Shown piece by piece: positions 18,320 to 26,546 of a stretch of DNA of 64,000 nt. Below the pieces are notes generated by a model that saw only the letters and a list, made by a program, of their open reading frames with translations, ran no database searches and was not told the DNA's origin. Numbering within the stretch: position 1 is the first letter of the stretch; each line of letters starts with the position of its first letter. A program made the position numbers and the translations under genes. Location: positions 1-64,000 of the forward strand of contig NZ_AUMU01000013.1 in the NCBI RefSeq assembly GCF_000430845.1, written 5' to 3'. The DNA comes from Chryseobacterium gregarium DSM 19109 (GTDB lineage: Bacteria > Bacteroidota > Bacteroidia > Flavobacteriales > Weeksellaceae).

Positions 18320-18976
18320 TTATTTAAACCGGTACCCTACACCGGCCTGTAAAAAACTGATTTTGGTAGGCAAGCCGCATTTATTGACTTCAATAAAATT
18401 AAAATGATATCTTGCATCAGCAAAAAAATGATCGTTAATTTTGTATTCCGCACCTAAGAAAGGGAATAAGTTCAGCGACTTAATATCTTCATAGTTTCTG
18501 GATGTTGCTCCGTTGACCATCTGTTCTGTTTTTACCTTTTCAGAAATATTAAATCCGAAATTCATCCCGGCCGAAGCCGATAAATCTGGAATGATATAAT
18601 ACTTGACAGATATCGGAATCTGAATTTGTGTCAGTTGATAATCAAACAGTATGCTTCCCCTCTCTATAACACCGGAATCTGTAAAATCAACTACCGGGAA
18701 ATCCTGCTTTCCGCCAAGCTGGGTGTAAAGTGCCTCCGCCTGGATGCTTACTTTTGACGATACAGGCTGTTCGGCAACGATTCCTACATAGAAGTAAGAT
18801 TTAGAATCTAATTTGTTGTCGAAAAATTTCATGCTGGATAAGGAGTATCCGCCTTTCACACCGAAGCTCATTTCTGAATCAGCATTTGAATCTGCTTTTG
18901 TATTTTGCTGTATATCCTGTGCCTGTACAATGGTTAAAATTGCTGATAAGGCAATAAATAAAAAGTTTTTTTTCAT
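18320..18976 (-). CDS. Outer membrane beta-barrel protein (porin-family / PorT-like)
   Basis: 218 residues with a Sec signal peptide ending in VQAQ, then a long set of alternating amphipathic strands (FGVKGGYSLSSMKFF, ISVKYYIIPDLSASAGMNFGF, FFADARYHFNF). It closes with an aromatic-rich strand ending GVGYRFK, the C-terminal OMP signature. This matches the OMP_b-brl_2 group. Function unknown. It lies alone between two terminators, with no partner gene. Confidence 0.78.
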   Translation of the reverse strand: MKKNFLFIALSAILTIVQAQDIQQNTKADSNADSEMSFGVKGGYSLSSMKFFDNKLDSKSYFYVGIVAEQPVSSKVSIQAEALYTQLGGKQDFPVVDFTDSGVIERGSILFDYQLTQIQIPISVKYYIIPDLSASAGMNFGFNISEKVKTEQMVNGATSRNYEDIKSLNLFPFLGAEYKINDHFFADARYHFNFIEVNKCGLPTKISFLQAGVGYRFK

Positions 18977-19072
18977 GGTTTTAATTTGATGGTTTAATTT
19001 TTAGGCTAATAAAAAAGTACACGGATGAATGGTGTACTTAGTATGTTTTAATAATCGTTAAAGCTTTTTATC

Positions 19073-20056
19073 TTATCCATGCAGCTGCTTCCAAATGGCA
19101 TCCTTAAGTTCCACAAGGCCTTCTCCGGTAACGCCCGAGAAAAACAGCGGTTGCTTATGTTCCGGGAATTCTGCGGCGATTTCCTTTTTCAGCTCCTCGT
19201 CCAGTAAATCGGATTTTGAAACGGAAACAATGAAATCTTTATCCAGCAGTTCCGGGTTATATTCCTTCAGTTCGTTCTCAAGAATTTTAAATTCCTGGAA
19301 ATGATGCTCAGAATCGGCCGGAATCAGGAATAATAAGATAGAATTCCTCTCAATATGTCTTAAAAACCGGTGTCCCAGTCCTTTCCCTTCGGCAGCACCT
19401 TCAATAATCCCGGGGATGTCGGCCATTACAAAAGATTTGTAGTTCCGGTAATCCACGATTCCCAGGTTCGGGGTTAAAGTCGTAAATGCATAATCTGCAA
19501 TTTTAGGCTTGGCAGCAGAAACGGCAGATAAAAGGGTGGATTTTCCGGCATTCGGGAACCCGACAAGTCCTACATCCGCCAAAATCTTAAGCTCAAAAAC
19601 CACATAGCCTTCCTGTCCGTCCATTCCCGGCTGTGCAAACCTGGGCGTCTGGTTGGTAGAAGATTTGAAATATTCATTCCCTTTTCCTCCTTGTCCCCCT
19701 TCCATCAGGATGATCTCCTGGCCGTCTTCCATAATTTCGCCAATGATTTCCCCTTCCTCATTTTTAGCAATGGTCCCGATCGGGACTTCAATATATACAT
19801 CAGCTCCGTACGCGCCCGTTAACTGGTTTTTCCCGCCGCCTTCACCACGGTCAGCTTTTACGTGACGCGTATAACGTAGGGGAAGCAGTGTCCATTCCTG
19901 GGCATTTCCTTTCATGATCACATGGCCGCCGCGTCCGCCGTCACCACCATCAGGACCGCCTTTCGGGATATATTTTTCTCGGCGGAGATGTGCAGAACCT
20001 GCACCGCCATGGCCGCTTTTACAATGAATTTTAACGTAATCTACAAAATTTGACAT
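19073..20056 (-). CDS. obgE: GTPase Obg/CgtA
   Basis: Ribosome-associated essential GTPase acting in 50S maturation and stress control. 327 residues. The glycine-rich Obg fold ([30 protein letters not shown]) fills the first 155 residues. The G domain follows with G1 [10 protein letters not shown]2 region [10 protein letters not shown]3 [10 protein letters not shown]4 SKSD and G5 SGVTGEG. The acidic C-terminal extension found in some Obg proteins is absent. Upstream of it in transcription order is adk, separated by the repeat at 20068-20137. Confidence 0.95.
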   Translation of the reverse strand: MSNFVDYVKIHCKSGHGGAGSAHLRREKYIPKGGPDGGDGGRGGHVIMKGNAQEWTLLPLRYTRHVKADRGEGGGKNQLTGAYGADVYIEVPIGTIAKNEEGEIIGEIMEDGQEIILMEGGQGGKGNEYFKSSTNQTPRFAQPGMDGQEGYVVFELKILADVGLVGFPNAGKSTLLSAVSAAKPKIADYAFTTLTPNLGIVDYRNYKSFVMADIPGIIEGAAEGKGLGHRFLRHIERNSILLFLIPADSEHHFQEFKILENELKEYNPELLDKDFIVSVSKSDLLDEELKKEIAAEFPEHKQPLFFSGVTGEGLVELKDAIWKQLHG

Positions 20057-20067
20057 TTCTTATAATT

Positions 20068-20137
20068 AGGAGTTATGAGTTATGAAGCATGAGGTATGAA
20101 TTGTAAGAAAGTATAACTCATCACCCATAACTTTTAA
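20068..20137. repeat. Intergenic imperfect inverted/direct repeat (GAGTTATGAGTTATGA type)
   Basis: Tandem AGTTATG units at 20071-20084 face inverted copies (TATAACTCAT, CATAACT) at 20112-20133. It fills the gap between adk and obgE. The composition resembles the 2963-3015 repeat. Such palindromic intergenic units are likely dispersed repeats or mRNA hairpins; nothing codes here. Confidence 0.6.
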
Positions 20138-20716
20138 CTATTTTACTTTTTCTACTTCAGCAAACAGCTTTTCGGAAATCTCGTTGATATCCCCGACACC
20201 GTTGATCTCAACATATTTTCCCTGTTGTTTGTACAGTTCGGCTACTTCTGCTGTTTTTGCGTAGTATTCTTTTATTCTGTTTTCGATAATCTCTACATTG
20301 CCGTCATCTGATCTTCCGCTAATTTCGCCTCTTTTCAGCAATCTTTCCACTAAAATGCGGTCTTCAACCACTAAAGAAAGACAAACGTCGATCTCATCAT
20401 TGAGTTCTTCCTTTACGATTTTCTCCAGCGCTTCCGTCTGTACTGCGGTTCTTGGATATCCGTCAAAAATAAATCCTGCCGCATCACTTGGTTTTCTGAT
20501 CTCGTCGATCAGCATATCCGTGGTTACCTGATCCGGTACCAGTTCTCCTTTATCAATGTACGATTTTGCCAGTTTTCCAAGTTCAGTGTCATTTTTCATG
20601 TTGAATCTGAAAAGGTCGCCCGTTGAGATCTGCTTTAAATTAAATTTCTCAATCAGATTTTGTGCTTGTGTACCTTTCCCGCTTCCCGGAGGGCCGAACA
20701 GAACAATGTTTATCAT
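20138..20716 (-). CDS. adk: Adenylate kinase
   Basis: Interconverts ATP + AMP and 2 ADP. 192 residues, the short form without the zinc/LID insertion. The P-loop GPPGSGKGTQ is at residues 7-16, the AMP-binding block KQISTGDLFR follows, then FDGYPRTAVQ and a compact LID with RGEISGRSDD. Located between hpt and obgE on the minus strand; the 128-base gap to hpt makes an operon possible. The N-terminal start is unambiguous (MINIVLFGPPG). Confidence 0.95.
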   Translation of the reverse strand: MINIVLFGPPGSGKGTQAQNLIEKFNLKQISTGDLFRFNMKNDTELGKLAKSYIDKGELVPDQVTTDMLIDEIRKPSDAAGFIFDGYPRTAVQTEALEKIVKEELNDEIDVCLSLVVEDRILVERLLKRGEISGRSDDGNVEIIENRIKEYYAKTAEVAELYKQQGKYVEINGVGDINEISEKLFAEVEKVK

Positions 20717-20844
20717 AATGTTAGTGATGCTATAAGCTTTATGCAGTACGTTGCAGGCTTTTTAGCTTTTTCAGTTAATATTTCTTTTTTACTTAGATCT
20801 AATTTTTAGAAGCCCATAGCCTAAGCTAAAAGCTCAGCACCGTT

Positions 20845-21399
20845 TTAATGGTTGATTTGCCCGTCAGACAGTTGATATAAATTCGGTAAATTTCTTCCCA
20901 ATTCATCGTAATCCAGTCCGTAGCCTAAAACGAACTTGTTCGGAATCTCTTTTCCGATATAATCCAGTTTGAAATCTTTCTTGTACACTTCAGGTTTCAG
21001 AAGGAATGAAGCTATTTTTACAGATTTAGGGCGCTGGGTCTCGTTAAAATACTTAAAGAGGCTTTCCACCGTATTCCCTGTATCAACAATATCTTCTACA
21101 AGAATGATGTGGCGGTCTTTCACGTCTTTCGTCAGTTCCATTTTCTGGTAAACGATCCCTGTGGATTCCGTGCCTGCATAAGAGCTCATCTGTATAAAAG
21201 CGATCTCACAATGCCCTGGATAATGCTTCAAAAGGTCTGAGAAGAACATGATCACTCCGTTCAGCACTCCAATGAAAACAGGAATTTCATCCTTGTAGTC
21301 TTCATGAATTTTTAAAGCGGTTGCTTTTACAATTTCCTGAATTTCGGCATCCTCTAAATAGGGAACAAAAGTTTTGTCGTGAACTTTAATACTTTCCAT
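20845..21399 (-). CDS. hpt: Hypoxanthine phosphoribosyltransferase
   Basis: Salvages hypoxanthine (and guanine) with PRPP. 184 residues. The PRPP-binding loop reads ILVEDIVDTGNT, and the family's flexible-loop region is SSYAGTESTG. The C-terminal block FVLGYGLDYDELGRNLP is diagnostic for bacterial HPRT. The ATG at 21399 (MESIKVHDK) is chosen over 21420, because a TAACTTTG promoter box lies at 21418-21425. Purine salvage together with adk next door fits a shared nucleotide theme. Confidence 0.93.
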   Translation of the reverse strand: MESIKVHDKTFVPYLEDAEIQEIVKATALKIHEDYKDEIPVFIGVLNGVIMFFSDLLKHYPGHCEIAFIQMSSYAGTESTGIVYQKMELTKDVKDRHIILVEDIVDTGNTVESLFKYFNETQRPKSVKIASFLLKPEVYKKDFKLDYIGKEIPNKFVLGYGLDYDELGRNLPNLYQLSDGQINH

Positions 21400-21417
21400 A
21401 AAATTTTTAGTAGGCGG

Positions 21418-21425
21418 CAAAGTTA
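21418..21425 (-). promoter_or_regulatory. -7 promoter box for hpt
   Basis: TAACTTTG on the minus strand, 19 bases before the chosen ATG at 21399. The consensus is TAnnTTTG. Confidence 0.55.
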
Positions 21426-21695
21426 CGGATTTTTGACGGAAATATTTTCGTGTTTATTTTCAGATTCATAAAATAAGGTATATTAAGCGTATTCTTTTTT
21501 ATCTGACGTAATTTTCAGGGAATATTTTTTACAGATACCGTAATTCCTGTTCTTCCCAAAAGACACTGTTTTTAATGATGATGTCTGTAATCTGCAGCGG
21601 GAATAGTTTACAGACTCTACTCTTAAAAAGATATCAGCCGGTAATGGTTTACTTAATTTTACTTGTAGTCATTATCACACTGTGAATTCCCCTTC

Positions 21696-21787
21696 TCTAG
21701 CCCGGATTGCAGCGGCATCCTTTTTCTAAATGGCTTTGAAAAAAAGCACTGGCGAAAAAGATAAGCGGAAAACCGGAAACAGCTCCT
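21696..21787 (+). ncRNA. Candidate structured RNA or repeat in the hpt / abc-f gap
   Basis: The 584 bases 21400-21983 hold no gene. Inside, the element starting AGCCCGGATTGCAGCGG can fold as nested stems: CCGG (21702-21705) with CCGG (21773-21776), CTTTTTC (21720-21726) with GAAAAAG (21754-21760), and GCTTT (21733-21737) with AAAGC (21743-21747). Elements with this AGCCCGGATNGCAGCGGCATCC...GCGGANAACCGG layout recur, to my memory, in flavobacterial genomes. I cannot name it with confidence. The strand is a guess; the stems also exist on the other strand. Confidence 0.4.
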
Positions 21788-21868
21788 GAAAATGAATGAT
21801 ACGTAATGATTGTAAATTCTTTCAAGATGCCAAAACAATTTGATTTAAAGCGAAAAAAAGAATTTTAT

Positions 21869-21876
21869 TATCTTTG
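21869..21876 (+). promoter_or_regulatory. -7 promoter box for the ABC-F gene
   Basis: TATCTTTG lies 108 bases upstream of the ABC-F ATG, leaving an unusually long leader of about 100 bases. I found no convincing leader peptide in it. Confidence 0.45.
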
Positions 21877-21983
21877 TAGCCCACAACCCAAAACAAAAGC
21901 AATGTAGAATACAGTTTCTTTCAGATATAATACAACAGTAACAAACTGGTTATTGAAGTCTAACCCTAATTAAGAAAGAAATT

Positions 21984-23576
21984 ATGCTTTTTCTACACAA
22001 TATATCCTTTGGGTTTCCCGCGGGGAACCTGCTCTTTAATTCTGTCAACTTAACGATACCGACTTACACCAAATCAGCTTTGGTTGGAAGCAACGGCACG
22101 GGAAAATCTACCTTGCTGAAACTGATGGCAAATGAAATCAAGCCATTGGAAGGAACTGTCAATATCCGGGGCACTCTCTACTCTGTTCCGCAGATGTTCG
22201 GGAATTTTAATCATCTGACAGTGGCAGAATGTTTACAAATCAATAAAAAATTAGAAGCCCTTCAAAAAATCACGAATGGGGAAGTGGATGAAATGTACTT
22301 TGAAACATTGAATGACGACTGGGACATTGAAGAACGCTGCCACATTGCTTTACAACACTGGAAACTTGAAGATTTGGATTTAAGCCAAATGTTGGAAAGT
22401 CTGAGTGGCGGACAGAAAACAAAAGTTTTCCTTGCTGGAATCCAGGTTCATCAGCCGGATATTATTTTGCTTGACGAGCCGACGAATCATCTTGATCTGG
22501 ATGGCCGGAAGCTGCTGTATGATTTTATTGAAAAAACTAATTCTACCGTTTTGATGGTCAGTCATGACCGTGTTTTGCTGAATCTGGTGGATACCATTTT
22601 TGAATTAAGCAATCAGGGAATTTCAGCATACGGCGGAAATTATGATTTTTATGCCGGACAGAAAGAAATCGAAAATGAGGCGCTGCAAAACGATATCCAT
22701 TCTAAAGAACGCGCTTTGAAGAAGGCAAAAGAAAAGGAACGCGAAACTCTGGAACGGAAACAGAAACTCGATTCACGGGGAAAAGGAAAGCAGGAAAAAT
22801 CCGGTGTGGCGAGAATTATGATGAATACGCTGCGGAATAATGCAGAGAAAAATTCATCTCAGCTGAAAAGTATTCATGCGGAGAAAATCAATGATATTTC
22901 GGGTGATTTGCGGGATCTGCGTTCGTCTGTGAAGACTGCGGACCGGATGAAAGTGAATTTTAATGATCCGGATCTGCATTTCGGGAAAATCCTGATTACT
23001 GCGAAGGAGATTAATTACAACTACCATAAAGAATATCTCTGGAAGGAACATCTCAACTTAGAAATCCGGAGCGGTGATAGGATTTCGGTTAAAGGCGCAA
23101 ACGGGTCTGGAAAAACAACGTTGATTAGAATGTTGTTAGGAAGTTTATCACCTTCTGTCGGGAAGATTTCGAGAACGGATTTTCAGACGATTTATATTGA
23201 CCAGGAATATTCTTTGATTGACAGAAATGCGACGGTTTATGATTTTGTCCAACAGTTCAACAACAATGCGTTGCCGGAATCTGAAGTGAAAACCTTGTTG
23301 TCAAGATTTTTATTCGGAAAGGAAACCTGGGATAAAAAATGCGATGTACTGAGTGGCGGAGAACGGCTGCGGCTTTTGCTGTGCGGACTGTCCATCAGCC
23401 AAAAAGCACCCGATATGATCATTCTGGATGAACCGACGAATAATTTAGACCTTCAGAATGTGGAAATTCTTACGAATTCTATTAAAGATTATCATGGGAC
23501 TTTGGTGGTGATTTCGCATGACGAGGTTTTTTTGAGGGAGATTGGGGTAGTGAGTGCGGTTGTTTTGACAGAGTAA
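21984..23576 (+). CDS. ABC-F family ATP-binding protein
   Basis: 530 residues with two ABC domains and no membrane segments, so a translation-factor-like ABC-F rather than a transporter. Domain 1: Walker A GSNGTGKS near residue 36, signature LSGGQKTKV, Walker B IILLDEPTNHLDL. A charged linker follows (KERALKKAKEKERE), then domain 2: GANGSGKTT, LSGGERLRL, MIILDEPTNNLDL, ending VVISHDEVFLREIG. ABC-F proteins bind the ribosomal E site; some protect against antibiotics, others (Uup, EttA, YheS) are housekeeping. The long untranslated leader is compatible with either. A degraded copy of this gene's 3' end lies just downstream. Confidence 0.85.
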   Translation: MLFLHNISFGFPAGNLLFNSVNLTIPTYTKSALVGSNGTGKSTLLKLMANEIKPLEGTVNIRGTLYSVPQMFGNFNHLTVAECLQINKKLEALQKITNGEVDEMYFETLNDDWDIEERCHIALQHWKLEDLDLSQMLESLSGGQKTKVFLAGIQVHQPDIILLDEPTNHLDLDGRKLLYDFIEKTNSTVLMVSHDRVLLNLVDTIFELSNQGISAYGGNYDFYAGQKEIENEALQNDIHSKERALKKAKEKERETLERKQKLDSRGKGKQEKSGVARIMMNTLRNNAEKNSSQLKSIHAEKINDISGDLRDLRSSVKTADRMKVNFNDPDLHFGKILITAKEINYNYHKEYLWKEHLNLEIRSGDRISVKGANGSGKTTLIRMLLGSLSPSVGKISRTDFQTIYIDQEYSLIDRNATVYDFVQQFNNNALPESEVKTLLSRFLFGKETWDKKCDVLSGGERLRLLLCGLSISQKAPDMIILDEPTNNLDLQNVEILTNSIKDYHGTLVVISHDEVFLREIGVVSAVVLTE

Positions 23577-23588
23577 TTAAGAGATCCT

Positions 23589-23621
23589 AAACCTAACGGG
23601 TTTTAAAAACCCGTTAGGTTT
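23589..23621. terminator. 16-base perfect palindrome after the ABC-F gene
   Basis: AAACCTAACGGGTTTT and its exact complement flank one A at 23605. It can act as a terminator for the ABC-F gene in either direction. Similar CCTAACGGGTTTTTAAAACCCGTTAGG palindromes are, as far as I recall, frequent between genes in Bacteroidota. It separates the intact ABC-F gene from the decayed copy. Confidence 0.7.
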
Positions 23622-23625
23622 AATA

Positions 23626-23700
23626 ATGGTTGGAACCTTAGTGATGATCTCTCACAATGAAATTTTTTGAAGGAGATTGGTGTGATGTGAAAGTTTTGTT
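23626..23700 (+). pseudogene. Relic of an ABC-F gene 3' end
   Basis: From 23632 the frame reads GTLVMISHNEIF and then hits TGA. With one missing T restored it continues LKEIGVM. The intact gene ends GTLVVISHDEVFLREIGVV (23496-23560). The match, at DNA level too (GGAGATTGG is shared), shows a diverged second copy of the same C-terminus. Nothing of the upstream part of that gene remains here. It starts right after the palindrome. Confidence 0.7.
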
Positions 23701-23745
23701 GGAATAACTTTATTATAGTAAATCTTAAATCAATTTGAAAAATTA

Positions 23746-24430
23746 CTACTGAAAAAATTGTTTAATTTTTTCAAAAATAGATAGAACCTCATTTGAAGTT
23801 CTAGACTTAGCCTTGAAATCTAATTCCATTTTTTTATATTGTTGATTTACTTGCAATTTTTCTTCCTGAAGTTGTTTTTGTGTAAATTCTTCTGATTGTT
23901 TTTTCTGAGAAATCATTAAATTTATTTCTTTGATTATCCACTCATGAAAACGGAGTCTATTTTTTTGTGCGTTTTTTTCAGGACTGACTTCGGAGTTTGA
24001 AGCACAGTTATCTACCCAAGTATTTCCATATTCTTCCATTGACAACGATAAATGAATAGCAGCCACAGCCATATTCGGCTAATTGAATAGTTCCGTTAAT
24101 GAAATCTTCATATTTATCAGTTTTGAAATTGGATTCATTATTTAGTTTGAAAGGTAACGAAGGATTGTGCTCAACTTCTTCATAATAATAATCTGAAAAA
24201 TTAATTCTGTCAGTCAGATTAAAATTATGCTGATCAGTATTTATGATTCCATTTGCAATATTCAATAAGAACCATCTAAAGTCATCAGGGATTTTAACGG
24301 AAAACCTGTTCTCAAAATTTTCTATTGACTTTGGATTAGCTGCAGGTAAAAATTTATAGTCATTTTTAAAATGTTCTTTAAATTTTTCGATATGTATTTC
24401 AATTTCTGAGATTATATCTGGACTGATCAT
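23746..24430 (-). pseudogene. Frameshifted SMI1/KNR4 (SUKH) family protein gene
   Basis: The first part (start 24430) is a SUKH domain: KSIENFENRFSVKIPDDFRWFL, then AEYGCGCYSFIVVNG. It breaks off at RIWKYLGR and stops. The expected continuation is in another frame: EEYGNTWVDNCASNSE, then a Lys/Gln-rich helical tail ending IEKIKQFFQ-like at 23746. The break is at about 24031-24037, where one base too many, or two too few, separate GGA from GAATATGG. SUKH proteins are typically immunity proteins against polymorphic toxins; no toxin gene is nearby. It could be a sequencing error, but its neighbours are also decayed. Confidence 0.75.
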
Positions 24431-24455
24431 AATGTAATTTTTTATTCATTTAATT

Positions 24456-24739
24456 GCTACGAAATATCCATTTGCTGATGAAGAAGTATTATGATTTCTA
24501 TTTCTTCATTTTCAATATTGACTTTATAAAATACAAAATGCGATTTATCCTTGAACAGAAATAGCCTTTTCTTACTTCACTATAATCTTTTCCGGATTTT
24601 GGATTTTCAGATAAATATTCAATTTCATTCATCAATAAATTGAAATAGTGATCTATCTGTTTTCAAACCAGGTTTTAAAAGTATAGTGCTAGATTTTTTC
24701 TAAATTATTGGATGCTTTCTTACTGATTTTATATTTCAT
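24456..24739 (-). pseudogene. Decayed ParE/RelE-type toxin gene
   Basis: Reading from ATG 24739: MKYKISKKASNNLEKI then TAG where ParE toxins have Trp. After one missing A, it continues QIDHYFNLLMNEIEYL and SENPKSGKDYSEVRKGYF. After a second missing A come KSHFVFYKVNIENEEIE and LLHQQMDIS, ending at TAG 24456-24458. Total length, about 95 codons, equals a normal ParE. The order and content match the plasmid-stabilisation toxin family: mRNA interferase or gyrase poison. The protein cannot be made. Confidence 0.8.
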
Positions 24740-24816
24740 TTAATCAGCAGAATATTTTTGGTAAGATTTTTTAAGAATTCTTTACGATCAAAATTCTCAA
24801 CAAATCCGGATTTATT
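24736..24816 (-). pseudogene. 3' relic of a ParD-type antitoxin gene
   Basis: The frame directly before the toxin reads SGFVENFDRKEFLKNL and continues to a TGA overlapping the toxin ATG (ATGA). This is the C-terminus typical of ParD antitoxins, which holds the toxin-binding helix. An in-frame stop at 24817-24819 and missing upstream sequence show that the N-terminal DNA-binding part is gone. A TATCTTTG-like box at 24818-24825 adjoins it. Confidence 0.65.
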
Positions 24817-24894
24817 TCAAAGATATAGAAAATTATGTTTTTAACTCTTAAACCACATAATTTCCACCCATCCAAAAATAAAATCCCCCTCAAA

Positions 24895-24926
24895 TTTGCC
24901 CACCCAATTTTTTAAAAGTAATTTTG
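24895..24926 (+). promoter_or_regulatory. Promoter of purA
   Basis: TTTG at 24895-24898, 20 bases, then TAATTTTG at 24919-24926. This is close to the flavobacterial TTTG-N19-TAnnTTTG layout, with purA starting 26 bases later. Confidence 0.65.
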
Positions 24927-24951
24927 CATGAATCTAAAATAAAAGTAAAAT

Positions 24952-26238
24952 ATGTCAACTTACGTAGTTGTAGGTCTTCAGTACGGAGATGAAGGGAAAG
25001 GAAAAATCACGGATGTTTTATCGGCAAAATCGGATTATGTGGTGCGCTTCCAGGGTGGAGACAACGCGGGTCATACAGTATATGTAGGTGAAGAGAAATT
25101 CGTGTTGCACCTTCTTCCGTCGGGAGTTCTTCAGTGCAAAGGGAAATGTATCATTGCAAACGGAGTGGTGGTCAATCCTAAATCTTTCATTAAGGAGGTG
25201 AGTCAGATCGAAAGCAAAGGCTTGAGAACGGATCACATTTTTATCAGCAGAAGAGCGCATGTTATCATGCCTTACCACATTCTTTTGGATACCTACCGTG
25301 AAGAAGAGCACGGAGGAACGCAGATCGGAACCACCAAAAAAGGGATCGGGCCATGCTACGAAGATAAGATTGCCAGAATCGGGATCCGGATGGTAGACCT
25401 TTTAAATCCTGAAATTCTAAGAGACAAAATCGAAAAAAACCTGAAGGTTAAAAATTCTCTTTTCGAAAAATACTACGGAAAACCGACTTTGGATGTTGAA
25501 GAAATTTACAATGAATTTTTAGAAATCGGAAAACAGCTTCAGGACAGGATTGTAGATACAGAACTGGAACTGAACGAAGCCATCAGAGACGGTAAAAACG
25601 TTTTGTTTGAAGGGGCGCAGGCATTGATGCTCGATATCGACTTCGGAACCTATCCTTACGTAACGTCATCTTCACCTTCTACAGGCGGAGTCTGTACGGG
25701 AGCGGGCGTTCCGCCGACATCCCTTCAGAACTTAATCGGTGTTGCCAAAGCTTATTGTACCAGAGTAGGAAACGGGCCTTTCCCATCTGAACTGGACAAT
25801 GAACTGGGTGAAAGCATCAGACAGATCGGTGGTGAATTCGGAGCAACCACAGGAAGGCCGAGAAGAACAGGTTGGTTAGACCTCGTTTCTTTAAAGCATG
25901 CCTGCATGATCAACGGGATCAATAACCTGGTGATTACCAAGTTAGACGTTCTTACGGGAATCGAAAACTTAAAGATCGTAACCCATTATAAAACGGAAGA
26001 CGGAAAAATCATCGATTATTTCACTTCGTCGACGGAAAAATTATACAACTATGAGCCGATCTACCAGGATCTGCCGGGCTGGAACGAAGACCTGACGAAA
26101 GTGAGAAGCTACGACGAATTGCCGGATACGGCCCAGAAATATATCGAGTTTATCGAAAAGTACCTGGGAATCAATGTTTACCTGGTATCTGTAGGGCCGG
26201 AAAGAAGCCAGAATATCATCAGAAAAGAATTATTCTAG
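24952..26238 (+). CDS. purA: Adenylosuccinate synthetase
   Basis: GTP-dependent first step from IMP to AMP. 428 residues, full length. The N-terminal GDEGKGK loop that binds GTP/IMP is at residues 12-18 and is followed by the catalytic GGDNAGHTV. Further blocks: IGTTKKGIGPCYEDK, FEGAQALMLDIDFGTYPYVTSSS, and RPRRTGWLDL. Monocistronic, with its own promoter and terminator. With adk and hpt it is one of three purine-nucleotide genes in the window. Confidence 0.97.
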   Translation: MSTYVVVGLQYGDEGKGKITDVLSAKSDYVVRFQGGDNAGHTVYVGEEKFVLHLLPSGVLQCKGKCIIANGVVVNPKSFIKEVSQIESKGLRTDHIFISRRAHVIMPYHILLDTYREEEHGGTQIGTTKKGIGPCYEDKIARIGIRMVDLLNPEILRDKIEKNLKVKNSLFEKYYGKPTLDVEEIYNEFLEIGKQLQDRIVDTELELNEAIRDGKNVLFEGAQALMLDIDFGTYPYVTSSSPSTGGVCTGAGVPPTSLQNLIGVAKAYCTRVGNGPFPSELDNELGESIRQIGGEFGATTGRPRRTGWLDLVSLKHACMINGINNLVITKLDVLTGIENLKIVTHYKTEDGKIIDYFTSSTEKLYNYEPIYQDLPGWNEDLTKVRSYDELPDTAQKYIEFIEKYLGINVYLVSVGPERSQNIIRKELF

Positions 26239-26260
26239 GATAATAAATTAAAATATAATA

Positions 26261-26295
26261 AAGAGACTGTCAGTTTGATAGTCTCTTTTTTTTGT
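26261..26295 (+). terminator. Intrinsic terminator after purA
   Basis: AAGAGACTGTCA pairs with TGATAGTCTCTT (12 bases, one G-T) around GTT, followed by T8. Confidence 0.92.
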
Positions 26296-26546
26296 TATAG
26301 CAGGTTGCAGGCGTAACTCAAACAGATATTAAAAGATCTCATTCCCAATCTGATAAGGTTTTATATTTATAGTTTGAATAGCATATCTTGTTATTTACAG
26401 CATAGTTAAAGTTTGGCATTTATATGTAATTTTGATAAATGATGGTGATTTGATAAATTTATGGCAGATGTTTTGATATTAAATTATTATTTATCAGCAA
26501 AGGGTAATAAACTAATAATCTTAATTAATGCTTAAAAATCAAAAGG
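26296..26546. other. Gene-free stretch between purA terminator and tonB
   Basis: About 250 AT-rich bases. I see no ORF, no convincing repeat and no clear TAnnTTTG box in it. It presumably holds the tonB promoter. Confidence 0.5.

Noticed and set aside
21877..21983. A regulatory leader peptide for the ABC-F gene
   Set aside because: The leader is long, but I found no short ORF with a stop and a hairpin arrangement of the attenuation type. The ATG at 21902 runs straight into TAG.
24818..24827. TATATCTTTG promoter-like box upstream of the parD relic, as a working promoter
   Set aside because: It abuts a truncated antitoxin with an in-frame stop, so no functional product follows. It may be a residue of the original promoter or chance in AT-rich DNA.
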